From: Chloroflexota bacterium
GTDB lineage: Bacteria; Chloroflexota; Dehalococcoidia; Lucifugimonadales; UBA3495
Direction: 5' to 3'
Assembly (NCBI GenBank): GCA_009837355.1
Contig: VXTR01000089.1
Coordinates: 1 to 64,000 of the forward strand
Length of the DNA: 64,000 nt
Shown here: positions 7,148 through 16,793 of the stretch, in pieces
Layout of the letters: each line of letters starts with the position of its first letter
Position numbering within the stretch: position 1 is the first letter of the stretch
Notes under the pieces: generated by a model
What the model was told of the DNA's origin: nothing
Seen by the model: the letters and a program-made list of their open reading frames with translations, nothing else
Database searches by the model: none
Position numbers and translations under genes: made by a program

Positions 7148-8902
7148 ATGCCAGGCATGGGGGACATATTCCGACGCATCACCCGACGCTCCCGTCGGGA
7201 GTTGGACCCCATGTCCGATTCGGCCCAGCCGCCAATCGAAACGAGTCCGGCCGGCGAGCCTGAGCAACCTTCGGTGCGCCCGGCGCCGACGCTGGAACCT
7301 TCGCCGCTGGAAGTGGTTGCTGTATCCCAGCCCGCTGTGTCCGGCTCCGAATATGCCCCGGTCGGCGAACCTGCTGGCGCCCTTGCCCTGGAGCCGGCCG
7401 GCGCCGTCACGGTGGAACCGTCACCGCTTCCATCGGAATCCCCCGGCCATTTTTCCCTCGTTGACGATGACGCATTGCGTGAAGACCACCTGGTGCTGGA
7501 ATGCCCATATTGCGGGTTGGTCGGGCAGCGCATAGGTTCCCGGTGCGAGAAATGCGGCCAGGTGGTGGTGCGCCTGCCCATCTGGGCACAACACCGCCGC
7601 CGCAATTGGCTGCTGGAACGGTTATCCTGGCGGCGCATCATCACGTCCTGCGCCATCGTTCTCTTCATATTGTTCATCGTCTGGATTAATTATCCTTTCG
7701 CGCCTAACACGGTGATTTTCTTCAAGAATATCCAGACTCAGATGACGGCTGACGAAGGCCCGGGAGTATGGTCAATCAGCGGTCGGGACACGCGCAATAC
7801 ACGGTCGGTATCGGTTGGCTTCGACCCTCCGGTGGGCACTATCGTGTGGAGAGCGCATGTCCCGGAGCCGCTCAGTTCCGAACCGGTGGCGCAATACTCC
7901 AATATCTATCTTGGCTCAGCCAACGGCATTTATCCCCTCTCCAATACCGGCGAAATCCGGGAAGGCTGGCAAGGCGACACGCCCGGGCGAATCACTTCCG
8001 CCGCCGGGGTGGTGGATTCTCACCTTTTCTTTGGCAGCACCGACCACACCGTCAACGCCTGGGACGCGCTCACCGGCGATACTCATTGGACCTTCACGGC
8101 CGAAGATACTGTTGAAGTTGCGCCGAAAGTCGTCAATGGCCTGGTCTATATCAGCTCCGGAAAGGGCTGGCTTTATGCTCTGGACGCCCACAGAGGCTCA
8201 CTGATTTGGAGAACGCAGCTGGATAGCAATGCCAGCGGAGCGGTGGCCGTTTATGACGGCAGGCTGATGGTCGGAGACGAGGGCGGTGTTTTCTACGTCC
8301 TGTCGGCCCGCACCGGCCAGGAATGGTTCCGCTTCCGCACGGCCAAGGCAATTCGCGGCGCTCCGGTAATCTCTGCCGACGGCCAGCACGCTTTCTTCGC
8401 ATCCACCGGCCGGGTTTATGCCGTGAGCGCCGACCGTCGGGAAATACCGGGCCTGTTCCAGTTCAAGCAGATTTGGGCGCAGCTTTGGCTCTGGCAAGTG
8501 CCCGGCGTCCCTCGTCCGCAGGGCCAGCAGGGCGGATTGTGGCAGTTCTCACCGGAAAACCCTCTGCAAGGCATCTACAGCGCTCCGGCTCTGGCAAATG
8601 ATGACGGAAAGGAGAGCCTCTACGTGGGCGGGCACGACCGGGCGCTGTACGCTCTGAACGCCGCGGACGGCTCGATACTATGGACTTTCCAGGCTGAAAA
8701 CGCCATCCTGACTTCGCCGCTGGTAGTGAAAGACCGGCTTATCTTCGGGGACGCCAGCGGTTATCTGTATTCCCTGCATCGCAAGGACGGCTCCGTTGAC
8801 TGGAAGATCTTCATGGGCTCCGGAATCACTATTCCGCCGATAATCAGCAACGAGCTCCTCATCGTTCGCACGGAGAACGGCGACAATTTCGGCATCAAGT
8901 AG
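7148..8902 (+). CDS. membrane-anchored PQQ-type beta-propeller with zinc ribbon
   Basis: A 584-residue protein. Residues 1-110 are low-complexity, rich in Pro, Glu, Ala and Ser. A zinc ribbon follows with C119-x-x-C122 and C133-x-x-C136, then one membrane helix at about 164-186 and an extracytoplasmic PQQ/BamB-like propeller. Blades show patterns such as A-L-D-A-H-R-G-S-L-I-W and A-L-N-A-A-D-G-S-I-L-W-T-F. The order puts the zinc ribbon in the cytoplasm and the propeller outside, which suggests signalling or assembly across the membrane; no dehydrogenase residues are evident. It starts 11 bases after the selenoprotein, so cotranscription is likely. Confidence 0.75.
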   Translation: MPGMGDIFRRITRRSRRELDPMSDSAQPPIETSPAGEPEQPSVRPAPTLEPSPLEVVAVSQPAVSGSEYAPVGEPAGALALEPAGAVTVEPSPLPSESPGHFSLVDDDALREDHLVLECPYCGLVGQRIGSRCEKCGQVVVRLPIWAQHRRRNWLLERLSWRRIITSCAIVLFILFIVWINYPFAPNTVIFFKNIQTQMTADEGPGVWSISGRDTRNTRSVSVGFDPPVGTIVWRAHVPEPLSSEPVAQYSNIYLGSANGIYPLSNTGEIREGWQGDTPGRITSAAGVVDSHLFFGSTDHTVNAWDALTGDTHWTFTAEDTVEVAPKVVNGLVYISSGKGWLYALDAHRGSLIWRTQLDSNASGAVAVYDGRLMVGDEGGVFYVLSARTGQEWFRFRTAKAIRGAPVISADGQHAFFASTGRVYAVSADRREIPGLFQFKQIWAQLWLWQVPGVPRPQGQQGGLWQFSPENPLQGIYSAPALANDDGKESLYVGGHDRALYALNAADGSILWTFQAENAILTSPLVVKDRLIFGDASGYLYSLHRKDGSVDWKIFMGSGITIPPIISNELLIVRTENGDNFGIK

Positions 8903-8970
8903 CTACACGCTACCGGCAAACAGTTTCTCCCTTCATCCTCGGCCTGTCGGAGTATGGGCGTCGAATTCAC

Positions 8971-9008
8971 AAAAATTGGCCGCCGCTGCTACACGGCAGC
9001 GGCGGCCA
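8971..9008 (-). terminator. Rho-independent terminator of the peptide ABC operon
   Basis: A perfect 13-bp stem (8977-8989 with 8996-9008) and six-base loop, followed on the minus strand by a run of T (the A run at 8971-8975). It lies 21 bases after the stop of the last transporter gene. The stem could also help end the convergent propeller transcript. Confidence 0.85.
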
Positions 9009-9029
9009 TAGCTTCGGCGCTACAGCGCG

Positions 9030-10010
9030 TCAGTACAGGTGGCAGGAAACCCGGTGTCCCGGAGCAACCTCTTTCTCCACCGGTGTCTCCTCAGAGCATT
9101 GTGGCATCGCGAAGGGGCAGCGCGGGTGGAAACGGCACCCGCTGGGCGGATTGATCGGCGAAGGCACCTCTCCTTGCAGCACGATGTCCTCACGAATCAA
9201 GTCGGGGTGCGAGGGCAGCGCTGCGGAGAACAATGCCTTCGTGTACGGATGCAGGGCGTTGTTGTACAGCTCCTCCGTTTCCGCGTATTCCACGATCTGA
9301 CCGAGGTACATCACCGCCGTTTCATGGGCCATGTACCGAACCGTGGCCAGGTTGTGAGCAATGAGCAGGTAGCTGACGTTGTACTGTTCCTGCAGGTCTT
9401 TCAGCAGGTTCATCACCTGCGCCCGGATGGAGACGTCCAACGCCGAAACCGGCTCGTCCAGCACGATCAGCTTGGGATATGACACTAGCGCGGAGGCCAC
9501 CGCAATGCGCTGCCGTTGTCCGCCGCTGAACTCGTGGGGGTAGTTGGTTGCCTGTTGCGAGTGCAGTCCAACCTGCTGCAGAACCTCGGAGACCCTTTCG
9601 TTCTTTTCCTGGGTGGTCACGTTCCGGTTCACCACCAGGGGCTCGGATACGATGTCCCGAACCCGCATCCGTGGACTCAACGATGACCAGGGGTCCTGGA
9701 AAACCGCCTGCACGGTGGTTCGATATTCCTGCAACTCGGAACCCCGGAAGGAATTGATGTCTTTCCCTTCCAGCATAATTTCGCCCTCAGTGGGGCGCTC
9801 CAAGCGGAGCAGCAGCTTGCTGGTCGTGGTCTTGCCACAGCCCGACTCACCCACCAGTCCTACGGTTTCGCCCTGCTTGATGGAGAACGAAATGCCGTCC
9901 ACCGCCTGAACGTATCCGATGGTCTTCATCAGTATCAGGCCTTTGGTGACCGGGAAGTACTTCTTCAGCCCGCGCACTTCCAGCAGGGCGTTGTTGGTAT
10001 CAACTGCCAT
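9030..10010 (-). CDS. peptide/nickel ABC transporter ATPase, DppF/OppF type
   Basis: A 326-residue ATPase. Walker A is [12 protein letters not shown], the signature is S-G-G-Q-R-Q-R, and Walker B ends [10 protein letters not shown]. The C-terminal oligo_HPY region contains the cysteine motif [10 protein letters not shown] ... C, seen in many Dpp/Opp ATPases. It powers import through the permeases encoded upstream. It is the last gene of the cluster and is followed by a strong terminator. The cargo could be peptides, nickel or another small solute. Confidence 0.92.
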   Translation of the reverse strand: MAVDTNNALLEVRGLKKYFPVTKGLILMKTIGYVQAVDGISFSIKQGETVGLVGESGCGKTTTSKLLLRLERPTEGEIMLEGKDINSFRGSELQEYRTTVQAVFQDPWSSLSPRMRVRDIVSEPLVVNRNVTTQEKNERVSEVLQQVGLHSQQATNYPHEFSGGQRQRIAVASALVSYPKLIVLDEPVSALDVSIRAQVMNLLKDLQEQYNVSYLLIAHNLATVRYMAHETAVMYLGQIVEYAETEELYNNALHPYTKALFSAALPSHPDLIREDIVLQGEVPSPINPPSGCRFHPRCPFAMPQCSEETPVEKEVAPGHRVSCHLY

Positions 10011-10062
10011 GGGGACAGTTCCTCCTCCTAGCGTTTATAAGATGGGATAGTACCGCCGACCC

Positions 10063-11106
10063 TTACCCGGCGCTTCCGGTGGGCGGTATGAATTCCTCGA
10101 TGGGTGTGCCGTCCCAATCTGCGTCCAGGGCCCAGCAGTCAGCGTGGTGTCCTTCCGCCAGATGGTATGTCGTTGGGTAGGTTTCGTAGCACTTGTCCGC
10201 TACGTAAGGACAACGCGGGGCAAAGCGGCAGCCTTCCGGCAAGTTGGAAAGCAGAGGCGGCTGCCCATCAATGGAATACAGCCGGTCCACGCTCTGCTCC
10301 AGTTTCGGCACCGAGTTAATCAGCGCCTGGGTGTACGGATGCGCCGGACGGCTGAAGATGTCGCGTACGTCGCCCTGCTCGATGATGCGGCCGGCGTACA
10401 TCACCGCCACCCGGTCGCACATCCGCGCCACCACTCCGAAGTCGTGGGTGATGAAGATGATGGCCAACCCGGTTTCGGCCTGGATTTCCTTCAGCAGCCG
10501 CAGGTATTGCAGCTGGATGGTTACGTCCAGCGCCGTCGTTGGCTCGTCGGCGATGATTACGCCCGGCTCGCAGGACATGGCGATGGCGCCCACCACGCGC
10601 TGCTTCATGCCGCCCGACATCTGGTGCGGGTAGTCGTCCAGCCGCCGCTCGGGAGCCGCTACGTTCACCTTGCGCAGCGCGTCCACGGCCCGGGACAGCA
10701 TGGAGCTCTTGTTTTCCTTGTGCGCGATACCCAGGGCCTCCCGCAGCTGGTTGCCGATGGTGAACACCGGGTTCAGCGACGTTTGCGGGTCTTGCAGAAT
10801 CATCGAGATTCGACGGCCCCGAACGTCGCGCATCTCATCCTCGCTCTTCTGCAGGATGTCGTCGCCGTTGAGCACAATCTCACCTTCAACGATGCGGCCG
10901 GCCGGCTTGGGCACCAGCCTCAGCAGCGACAGCGCGGTCATGGTCTTGCCGCAGCCGGACTCTCCAACGATGCCCAGCGTCTCGCCCTTGCGCAGGTTGA
11001 AGGAAATGCCGTCCACCGCTTTCACCACAGCGGCACGGGTGAAGATGTACGTCTTGAGGTCGTTGACCTCCAGGATGGTGTCGGTGGCAGTCTGTACAGC
11101 TGTCAT
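10063..11106 (-). CDS. peptide/nickel ABC transporter ATPase, DppD/OppD type
   Basis: A 347-residue partner ATPase. Walker A is [12 protein letters not shown], the signature is M-S-G-G-M-K-Q-R, and Walker B ends [10 protein letters not shown]. The oligo_HPY motif C-R-F-A-P-R-C-P-Y is near the C-terminus. It would pair with the DppF-type ATPase 52 bases downstream. A 222-base gap separates it from the permease gene upstream, with a hairpin and a TATAAT sequence there, so it may also be transcribed separately. Confidence 0.92.
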   Translation of the reverse strand: MTAVQTATDTILEVNDLKTYIFTRAAVVKAVDGISFNLRKGETLGIVGESGCGKTMTALSLLRLVPKPAGRIVEGEIVLNGDDILQKSEDEMRDVRGRRISMILQDPQTSLNPVFTIGNQLREALGIAHKENKSSMLSRAVDALRKVNVAAPERRLDDYPHQMSGGMKQRVVGAIAMSCEPGVIIADEPTTALDVTIQLQYLRLLKEIQAETGLAIIFITHDFGVVARMCDRVAVMYAGRIIEQGDVRDIFSRPAHPYTQALINSVPKLEQSVDRLYSIDGQPPLLSNLPEGCRFAPRCPYVADKCYETYPTTYHLAEGHHADCWALDADWDGTPIEEFIPPTGSAG

Positions 11107-11180
11107 CGCTAAGCTTCTCCCTCGAATTTGGGTTCGGTCGATGGTCGGAACCCTTGCCCGGTGTTGTCCGAAGCGCGCTA

Positions 11181-11186
11181 ATTATA
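11181..11186 (-). promoter_or_regulatory. possible internal -10 before the ATPase genes
   Basis: A perfect TATAAT on the minus strand about 75 bases before the DppD-type start, without a recognisable -35. It may give the two ATPase genes a second promoter. Confidence 0.3.
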
Positions 11187-11267
11187 GCGTGTCCGACCTC
11201 CGGCGTCGCTATACTACCATCGTATCGGCCGGATTGGTAATACGTGAAGCATTATTCTGGCACATCG

Positions 11268-11291
11268 GCGGCCTCGGGTATCCGAGGCCGC
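11268..11291 (-). repeat. intercistronic hairpin after dppC
   Basis: A perfect 10-bp stem (11268-11277 with 11282-11291) and four-base loop, in the gap between the permease and ATPase genes. There is no T run, so it is more likely an RNA-processing or stabilising hairpin than a full terminator. Confidence 0.6.
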
Positions 11292-11328
11292 ACAATGAAA
11301 GCCTGCTCTCCGGTTTGCAGGTGCGGCA

Positions 11329-12417
11329 TTACACGTTCCGCAGCTTGGGGTCCAGCCGGTCTCTCAGCCAGTCGCCCAGCAGGTTCATGGACAGCACCGT
11401 CATCACGATGGCCAAGCAGGGGAACAGGAAAATCCACCACGAACTGGTGATAACCTCCCGCCCGTCTGCGGCCATCAGGCCCCATGCCGGCTGCGGACGA
11501 GGGATGCCGGCGCCCAGGAAGCTCAGCGTCGCTTCCAGGATGATGACGTGCCCAACTTCCAGCGTCGCCAGCACGATAACCGTGTTGAACACGTTGGGGA
11601 AGATGTGCCGGGCCATAATCCGCAGGTTCGACGCTCCGGCGACCCGGGCCCGGTCAATGAAGTCTCTCTCCTTGATGGTCAACGCTTCGCCGCGAACCAC
11701 CCGGGCGTAGCGGGCCCACAGCAGCAGCGCGATCACGATGACCACCGTGCTGAACCCGGAGCCGATGGCCACGACCAGCGTCAACGCCAGCAGAATCGAC
11801 GGGAAAGCCAGTTTGATGTCCACGATTCGCATCAGGATGGCGTCAACCAGGCCTCCCCGGAACGCGGCTACCATTCCCAGGGTGGTGCCCAGGAACCCGC
11901 CCAGCATGATGGCCAGACAGGATACCGCCAGCGATATGCGAGCTCCGTGCATCAGCCGGCTCAGCAGGTCTCGCCCTTGCTTGTCGGTGCCGAAGGGGTA
12001 TTCCCAACTGCCGCCGAGTTCAATGCGCACCATGGTCTCGCCGATGTCGGGCTGACCGTTGCCGTTGGTGTCCACCAGGGTAGCCGCCCCGCTGTCCATG
12101 TTTCGGCGCGCGTTGTTCAGGCTGACCTCGGTGTTATTGTCTCGGGCTCGCTGGACAATCAGCTGTTCCCTTTCCCGGTCGGAAACCCAGGCCGGTGGTT
12201 CCAGTTCTCGCTCCAGGTCGCCCAGCAGATGGTCGTGGGGAGAAAGGAGGTCGGCAAAGACGGCCGGGACGAACAGCAGGACGATCAGGATGAACGTGGG
12301 TATCACCGGGAAACGGCGAAATTCACGCCAGGCCTTGCCTATTGCAGTTTCTCTCCCTGCCGGTGCCGCCACGGTTTCGCCGACCGGACCTCCGGGAGCG
12401 GTTGTTTGCACAGCCAT
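11329..12417 (-). CDS. peptide/nickel ABC transporter permease, DppC/OppC type
   Basis: A 362-residue permease with an N-terminal membrane helix (V-I-P-T-F-I-L-I-V-L-L-F-V-P), a soluble insert, and a core of about five more helices. The EAA loop is near V-V-R-G-E-A-L-T-I-K-E-R-D-F-I-D-R-A-R-V, where it meets the ATPases. The insert between helix 1 and the core (about residues 70-140) is longer than in E. coli DppC. The gene follows the DppB-type permease by 21 bases. Confidence 0.9.
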   Translation of the reverse strand: MAVQTTAPGGPVGETVAAPAGRETAIGKAWREFRRFPVIPTFILIVLLFVPAVFADLLSPHDHLLGDLERELEPPAWVSDREREQLIVQRARDNNTEVSLNNARRNMDSGAATLVDTNGNGQPDIGETMVRIELGGSWEYPFGTDKQGRDLLSRLMHGARISLAVSCLAIMLGGFLGTTLGMVAAFRGGLVDAILMRIVDIKLAFPSILLALTLVVAIGSGFSTVVIVIALLLWARYARVVRGEALTIKERDFIDRARVAGASNLRIMARHIFPNVFNTVIVLATLEVGHVIILEATLSFLGAGIPRPQPAWGLMAADGREVITSSWWIFLFPCLAIVMTVLSMNLLGDWLRDRLDPKLRNV

Positions 12418-12438
12418 TGCTAAATCCCTCCGGTAGGG

Positions 12439-13356
12439 CTATCCGTAGCGGATGCGCGGGTCAACGTAAGCGTAGGTGATGTCGGTGACGATGTTGACGG
12501 CCACGTACAGCAGCGCGAACAGCATTACCACCGCCTGCACCGTTATGTGGTCCTTGGAGTTGATGGCCTCAATCACCATCAGCCCCAGACCCGGCCAGGC
12601 GAACACCGTTTCGATTACCACGGAGCCGGTGATGACGATGGCGAAAATCAAGCTGAAGTAAGTCAGCGGCCCGATGAGGGCATTGCGGAAGCAGTGCTTC
12701 CACACGATTCTCCACTCCGGTATGCCCTTGATGCGCGCCAGTTTGACGTACTCGGTGTCCAGTACGTCGAGCATGGACGAGCGGGTCAAGCGCATGATCG
12801 CGGCCACGTTGTAGTAGCCCAGCGCGAAGCCCGGCATCAGCATGTGCTTGACACCGCCTTTGCCTGAGGTCGGCAGCCAGCCCAATTGCACCGCAAAAAT
12901 CCACATCAGGATAAGTCCTACGGCGAAGGTGGGAGCCGACTGGCCTAAGATGGCGAACATCTTGCCGCCGGTGTCAAACCAGGAGTCTTTCTTCACCGCG
13001 GAGATCACTCCCACCGGGAACGCAATCACCCCGGTAACCAGCAGGGCAAATGCGGATAGCTGCAGAGTAGCCGGCAATCGCTCCAGAATCAGTTCTGCCA
13101 CCGGCCGGTCCCACTTGAAGGACGTGCCCAGGTCTCCCGTGAGCAGCCGCCTCATGTAGGTGAAGTACTGCACGTGCAGAGGCTCGTCCAGGCCCCACTG
13201 CGCGCGCAGCAGTTCAATCTGCTCTTTCCCGGATTCGTCGTCCAGGATCGCCGCCAGCGGGTCGCCGGCCACTCGCGATAATGAGAAAACGATGAGACTG
13301 ATCGCGAATACGGCCAACAAGCCCTGTAATAGTCGCAGGATAATAAAGCGCTGCAT
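12439..13356 (-). CDS. peptide/nickel ABC transporter permease, DppB/OppB type
   Basis: A 305-residue inner-membrane permease of the DppB family. The N-terminus R-F-I-I-L-R-L-L-Q-G-L-L-A-V-F-A-I-S-L-I, the G-D-P and G-L-D-E-P-L-H-V-Q-Y motifs, and the EAA loop (Y-V-K-L-A-R-I-K-G-I) are characteristic. It forms the channel with the DppC-type protein. A 12-bp hairpin separates it from the upstream binding-protein gene, an arrangement common where the binding protein is made in excess. Confidence 0.92.
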   Translation of the reverse strand: MQRFIILRLLQGLLAVFAISLIVFSLSRVAGDPLAAILDDESGKEQIELLRAQWGLDEPLHVQYFTYMRRLLTGDLGTSFKWDRPVAELILERLPATLQLSAFALLVTGVIAFPVGVISAVKKDSWFDTGGKMFAILGQSAPTFAVGLILMWIFAVQLGWLPTSGKGGVKHMLMPGFALGYYNVAAIMRLTRSSMLDVLDTEYVKLARIKGIPEWRIVWKHCFRNALIGPLTYFSLIFAIVITGSVVIETVFAWPGLGLMVIEAINSKDHITVQAVVMLFALLYVAVNIVTDITYAYVDPRIRYG

Positions 13357-13405
13357 AATGTCCTTTCCTGCTCTCGGTACGTACGACCAATCAAGTTGTC
13401 AGTTT

Positions 13406-13443
13406 CCCCGGCGGGCCGCAACCATGGCTGAGGCCCGCCGGGG
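13406..13443 (-). repeat. hairpin between binding-protein and permease genes
   Basis: A perfect 12-bp GC-rich stem (13406-13417 with 13432-13443) and 14-base loop. On the minus strand it is followed by AAACTGAC and has no T run. It probably stabilises the 3' end of the binding-protein message or partly attenuates readthrough. Confidence 0.65.
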
Positions 13444-13467
13444 TGAAGTGTGCTTCGACTTCTGCGG

Positions 13468-15429
13468 CTACTCCCGCACGCCTTTCACGTGTTCGAGATA
13501 GACGTAGTTGCCGTTGTTGGGGCCGAGGAAGATGTACTCCGCGACCACGTCCGGGTCCACCACCGCGCTTACCGGCAGCGTCCAGCCGGGAATGGTGCCG
13601 GCGTTGTAGAAGATTTCATCGGAAACCTTCTGCCAGTCTGCCGTGGCGTCGGCTTCGTTCAGCGCCCGCAACGCCTTGTTCTTGTTCTCCTGGATGTCGT
13701 CGCTGCTGTACGCCCGGAAGAACCGCTCGGCGCTGAAGTAGAAGTGCACCCGGGTGTCGATGGGCGCTGCCGGCCCGCGGAACGGGTACACGCAGCAGTC
13801 CGTGTTCAGTCCCCGGTATTCGTTCCGCCAGTTGGAGAACTCAATGGGGTCCAGGGAGGGATCCAAGCCGATCTCGGTCCAGAACTTGGCCATGGCTTCC
13901 ATCATGTCCGGCATCTCCGGCACGCCGCTCAAGGGGAATACCGGTATGCGGAAGGAGAAGCCGTTGGGATAGCCGGCCTCGGCCAGCAATTCCCTGGCCT
14001 TGTCCGGGTCGTACCCATAGAGCTCGTCCCAGCTGTCTTCCCAGGCCGGGTTGTAGCCGGCTGCGAAGTCGGGAACCAGAGTTGCTACCCACTGGCGGCC
14101 GCCCGCTCCCTTGAAGATGGCGTCGTTAATCTGGTCTCGGTCCAGCGCCTTGTTCATCGCCATACGGACCAGCTTGCCGCTTTCGCCCGGGTCGTTCCAG
14201 GGGTGCATCTCGTCCCGGGCCGCCACGATGTTATAGGCTTCCCGGTCTGCGGCCTGGTTTTCTGCCGAGGCGTTGGGGTCAATGCCCTTCTCGCCGGTGG
14301 CGAAGTACATGCCGCCGAAAATGGCGAAGGTCGTCTGCGCGGTAACCGAGCTGTCGAACACTTCCAGACCGTCGTCAATAGCGTCCTGGAGCAGGGCGCG
14401 GTTGATGGCGGCAATGTGTCCTTCACGGGCCTGCATGATGGCCAGGCGGGTTGCCGGCTCACGCACGTCCTTGATTTCGATTTCTTCAAAATCCGCGTCC
14501 ACACGCCAGTGGTCGTAGTCCACGCGCTGCCATTCCCAGCCGACGCCTTCCTCGAAGCTTACGTATTCGTAGGGGCCGGTGCGGGCCGACTTTTCATAGA
14601 CCGCGTCGCGGCTGGCTTTGCAGTAGCCCACCGGCTCGCCCGTTTCGGGGTCGTTGTATTCGGCCTCACCGCCGGGGCAGGCCTGGTCCCACTGGGCCTT
14701 GCTGCTGATGGGAACACCCCGATAGCCGGAGAACCAGTAGAGGAAGTCCACTGCCGGTCGCTTCTGCATGTGGATGTTGACCTCGTAGTCGTTGACGATT
14801 TCAACGTCGCTGCCCGGGTCGTTGCGGAAGTAGTCCGAGTAGGACGCGCGACATTCCGGGTTGGTGTAGTAAGCCAGCGAGTGCTTCACGTCCTGGGCCG
14901 TGAACTCGCCCCAGTCGTCGTGCCAGCGTACGCCCTGGCGCAGCTTGAAGTTCCAGGTCCTGCCGTCAGGCGTGATTGCCCACTCGGTGGCCAGCATCGG
15001 CTCGTAAGAGCCGTCAAAGCGACCAGCATCAACCATGAACTCAGCGGACATTCGGTAGTTGACCACACCGGAGCCGGTAACTTCGCAGTCCAGCATCGAC
15101 TCCAGCGACGGCGGGTCCAGCACCGCAATCAGCCGATTAGTAACCAGCTCGCCTTCGGTCTGCGGGGCCAGCGTCGGCCTGGGAGTTGCCTGCAGCACCG
15201 AAGCGCGCTGCGTCGGCGTTGGGGCCAGCGTAGCGTCCTGGGGAATCGGCGTGTTGGTGGCTCGAACGGGCGCCGGAGCGCTCGTGGCAGGAGCCTGTTG
15301 TTGCACTTGCTGCTGTTCTTGCGGCGCCGACTCTTCCGCAGCTCCGCCGCAGCCGATAATCAACCCCGCGGTAGCCAGCGCAATCACCAGCGCCGCAATC
15401 GGAAATCGTAAAAACCGTCTATACGCCAT
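13468..15429 (-). CDS. ABC transporter substrate-binding lipoprotein, SBP family 5
   Basis: A 653-residue extracytoplasmic binding protein with a lipoprotein signal: basic start, hydrophobic core, and lipobox I-I-G-C at Cys27. A Gln/Pro/Thr-rich linker reaches about residue 85. The SBP_bac_5 fold then begins, with motifs T-E-W-A-I-T-P-D-G-R-T-W-N-F-K-L-R and V-R-W-H-D. It is longer than E. coli DppA (about 535) through the linker and an insert with several cysteines. It captures the solute for the importer encoded downstream. AGGAGG (15436-15441) precedes the ATG by 6 bases, and the promoter is at 15520-15549. Confidence 0.9.
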   Translation of the reverse strand: MAYRRFLRFPIAALVIALATAGLIIGCGGAAEESAPQEQQQVQQQAPATSAPAPVRATNTPIPQDATLAPTPTQRASVLQATPRPTLAPQTEGELVTNRLIAVLDPPSLESMLDCEVTGSGVVNYRMSAEFMVDAGRFDGSYEPMLATEWAITPDGRTWNFKLRQGVRWHDDWGEFTAQDVKHSLAYYTNPECRASYSDYFRNDPGSDVEIVNDYEVNIHMQKRPAVDFLYWFSGYRGVPISSKAQWDQACPGGEAEYNDPETGEPVGYCKASRDAVYEKSARTGPYEYVSFEEGVGWEWQRVDYDHWRVDADFEEIEIKDVREPATRLAIMQAREGHIAAINRALLQDAIDDGLEVFDSSVTAQTTFAIFGGMYFATGEKGIDPNASAENQAADREAYNIVAARDEMHPWNDPGESGKLVRMAMNKALDRDQINDAIFKGAGGRQWVATLVPDFAAGYNPAWEDSWDELYGYDPDKARELLAEAGYPNGFSFRIPVFPLSGVPEMPDMMEAMAKFWTEIGLDPSLDPIEFSNWRNEYRGLNTDCCVYPFRGPAAPIDTRVHFYFSAERFFRAYSSDDIQENKNKALRALNEADATADWQKVSDEIFYNAGTIPGWTLPVSAVVDPDVVAEYIFLGPNNGNYVYLEHVKGVRE

Positions 15430-15519
15430 GGAGGCCCTCCTGAATGGTTATAGAGTAGATTTTCCGCCCGATCCCTTACGGGGTTCCATCGCTCATTGCC
15501 GATGGCTTCGGGTTCCGGC

Positions 15520-15549
15520 AATATAGGCAATCATAAAGGGTACAGTCAA
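15520..15549 (-). promoter_or_regulatory. sigma70-like promoter of the peptide ABC operon
   Basis: On the minus strand: TTGACT (15544-15549), an 18-base spacer, TATATT (15520-15525). Transcription would start near 15513, giving a leader of about 84 bases before the binding-protein ATG. Confidence 0.65.
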
Positions 15550-15758
15550 ACAGTATCAGGATGGCATTGGCAACCTTAATCGTTAAAATTTGCGCCAATA
15601 CTTACGTAATACGGAATGCCATAACGTATTTAAGTCATTAGTATGGAATTCAGCGGCGAATTGTTGAGAATTTAGCATCGCACTTCCGAATATACAATAT
15701 GCCATACAGTGAGATATCACAAATCACAATACTCACCAAATCTTGCTGCCTTTGTGAT

Positions 15759-15787
15759 AAAAAAAGAGCGACGCAGAAGCGCCGCCC
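15759..15787 (-). terminator. Rho-independent terminator of the LLM gene
   Basis: A 9-bp stem with two G-U pairs (15766-15774 with 15779-15787), a four-base loop, then seven T on the minus strand (A run 15759-15765). It lies 37 bases beyond the LLM stop codon. Confidence 0.85.
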
Positions 15788-15824
15788 TCCCATTCTGAGG
15801 TTCGTTGCAGAGCCTTTCGCGTGC

Positions 15825-16667
15825 CTACAACACGGCCTCCGCAATCCGTTCCATCTCTTCCAGCGCGCCGACGCCGGTGGTGTCCGGCAGGCGCACGATG
15901 ACCCGGTTGGCGCCGGCCCTTTCAAACTGGCCGATCAGCTCCCGGTCCGCCGGCTGGCCAAACACCGTGATCCCGATGCTGGACGGATCCCGTCCCGAGG
16001 CTTCCGCCAACTCGTCGATGGCCGCGCGGCCGGCCGCAATCTGCTCGGGGCTGGCCGCAGTGGGCATCCAGCCGTCGCCCCAGCGAGCCACCCGGCGGAA
16101 CACGTTGCGCGCGTTGCCCCCCAGGATCACCGGCGGGCCGCCTTCCTGCGCCGGCTTGGGGTTGCACTGCACCGGTGGGAAGTCATAGTAGCGGCCGTGA
16201 TACTCGGCGGCGTCCTGCGTCCAGAGGGCGCGCATCACCTCGATGGATTCCCGGGCCTGCGTCCAGCGATGGTCAAAGTCGCCTCCCATGATTTCCGTTT
16301 CTTCCCGCAGCCATCCGGTGCCAATGCCCAACAGGAAGCGGCCGCCGGAAAAGCGGTCCAGCGTCGCAATCGCCCCGGCCAGCACCAGCGGGTTGCGCTC
16401 CGGTATCAGCGTTATTCCAGTGCCCAGCTTGATGTTGCTGGTAACCGCCGAGGCCCGCGCCAGCCCGATGTACGGGTCGGCCATGTCGCTCATGTAATCC
16501 GGTATGGAACCGTCGGGAGAGCCGGGATACTTCGACGCCGTGTTGACCGGCATCACCGGATGCTCCGGCAGCCAGATGGACTCAAACCCCAGGGCTTCCG
16601 CTTTGGCCGCGATCTCCGCCACGTCAATCGAGTTGGTGGAGATTGACATATTCAAACCGACATCCAT
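15825..16667 (-). CDS. LLM-class F420-dependent-type oxidoreductase
   Basis: A 280-residue TIM-barrel flavoenzyme of the luciferase-like family. The opening A-A-K-A-E-A-L-G-F-E-S-I-W-L-P-E-H-P-V, the central G-T-G-I-T-L-I-P-E-R-N-P and G-R-F-L-L-G-I-G-T-G-W, and the end segment G-A-N-R-V-I-V-R-L-P are typical of the subgroup annotated as F420-dependent. Such enzymes transfer hydride between F420 (or FMN) and small organic substrates. GGAGGC lies 7 bases before ATG 16667. It is monocistronic, between its own terminator and a small repeat upstream. Confidence 0.88.
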   Translation of the reverse strand: MDVGLNMSISTNSIDVAEIAAKAEALGFESIWLPEHPVMPVNTASKYPGSPDGSIPDYMSDMADPYIGLARASAVTSNIKLGTGITLIPERNPLVLAGAIATLDRFSGGRFLLGIGTGWLREETEIMGGDFDHRWTQARESIEVMRALWTQDAAEYHGRYYDFPPVQCNPKPAQEGGPPVILGGNARNVFRRVARWGDGWMPTAASPEQIAAGRAAIDELAEASGRDPSSIGITVFGQPADRELIGQFERAGANRVIVRLPDTTGVGALEEMERIAEAVL

Positions 16668-16691
16668 TATTTTAGCCTCCCTCTACTCTTC

Positions 16692-16720
16692 CATCATTCC
16701 AGCGCAGGCGGGAATCCAGG
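16692..16720. repeat. dispersed palindromic repeat, degenerate copy
   Basis: ATTCC...GGAAT with an inner hairpin (7 of 8 pairs, loop GCAG) followed by CCAG. It is a degenerate member of the family also found at 29261-29288 and, in part, at 51612-51628. Confidence 0.6.
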
Positions 16721-16793
16721 CGCCGCGATGATAGCACGCCCCGTTGAGCCTGTCATTGCGATGTTGCGGTGGCAAGGTCAACATAAGCACTGA

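Larger units (their letters stand above)
15430..15824. other. AT-rich intergenic region, no gene
   Basis: This is the longest gap in the window and the most AT-rich. It carries the promoter of the ABC operon on its left half and the terminator of the LLM gene on its right. Between 15560 and 15755 I see AT-rich sequence with no coding potential or convincing RNA structure; it may hold operators. Confidence 0.6.

Noticed and set aside
13450-15411. A 653-codon plus-strand frame opposite the binding-protein gene
   Set aside because: The binding protein has signal peptide, family motifs, RBS and promoter; the opposite frame has none of these.
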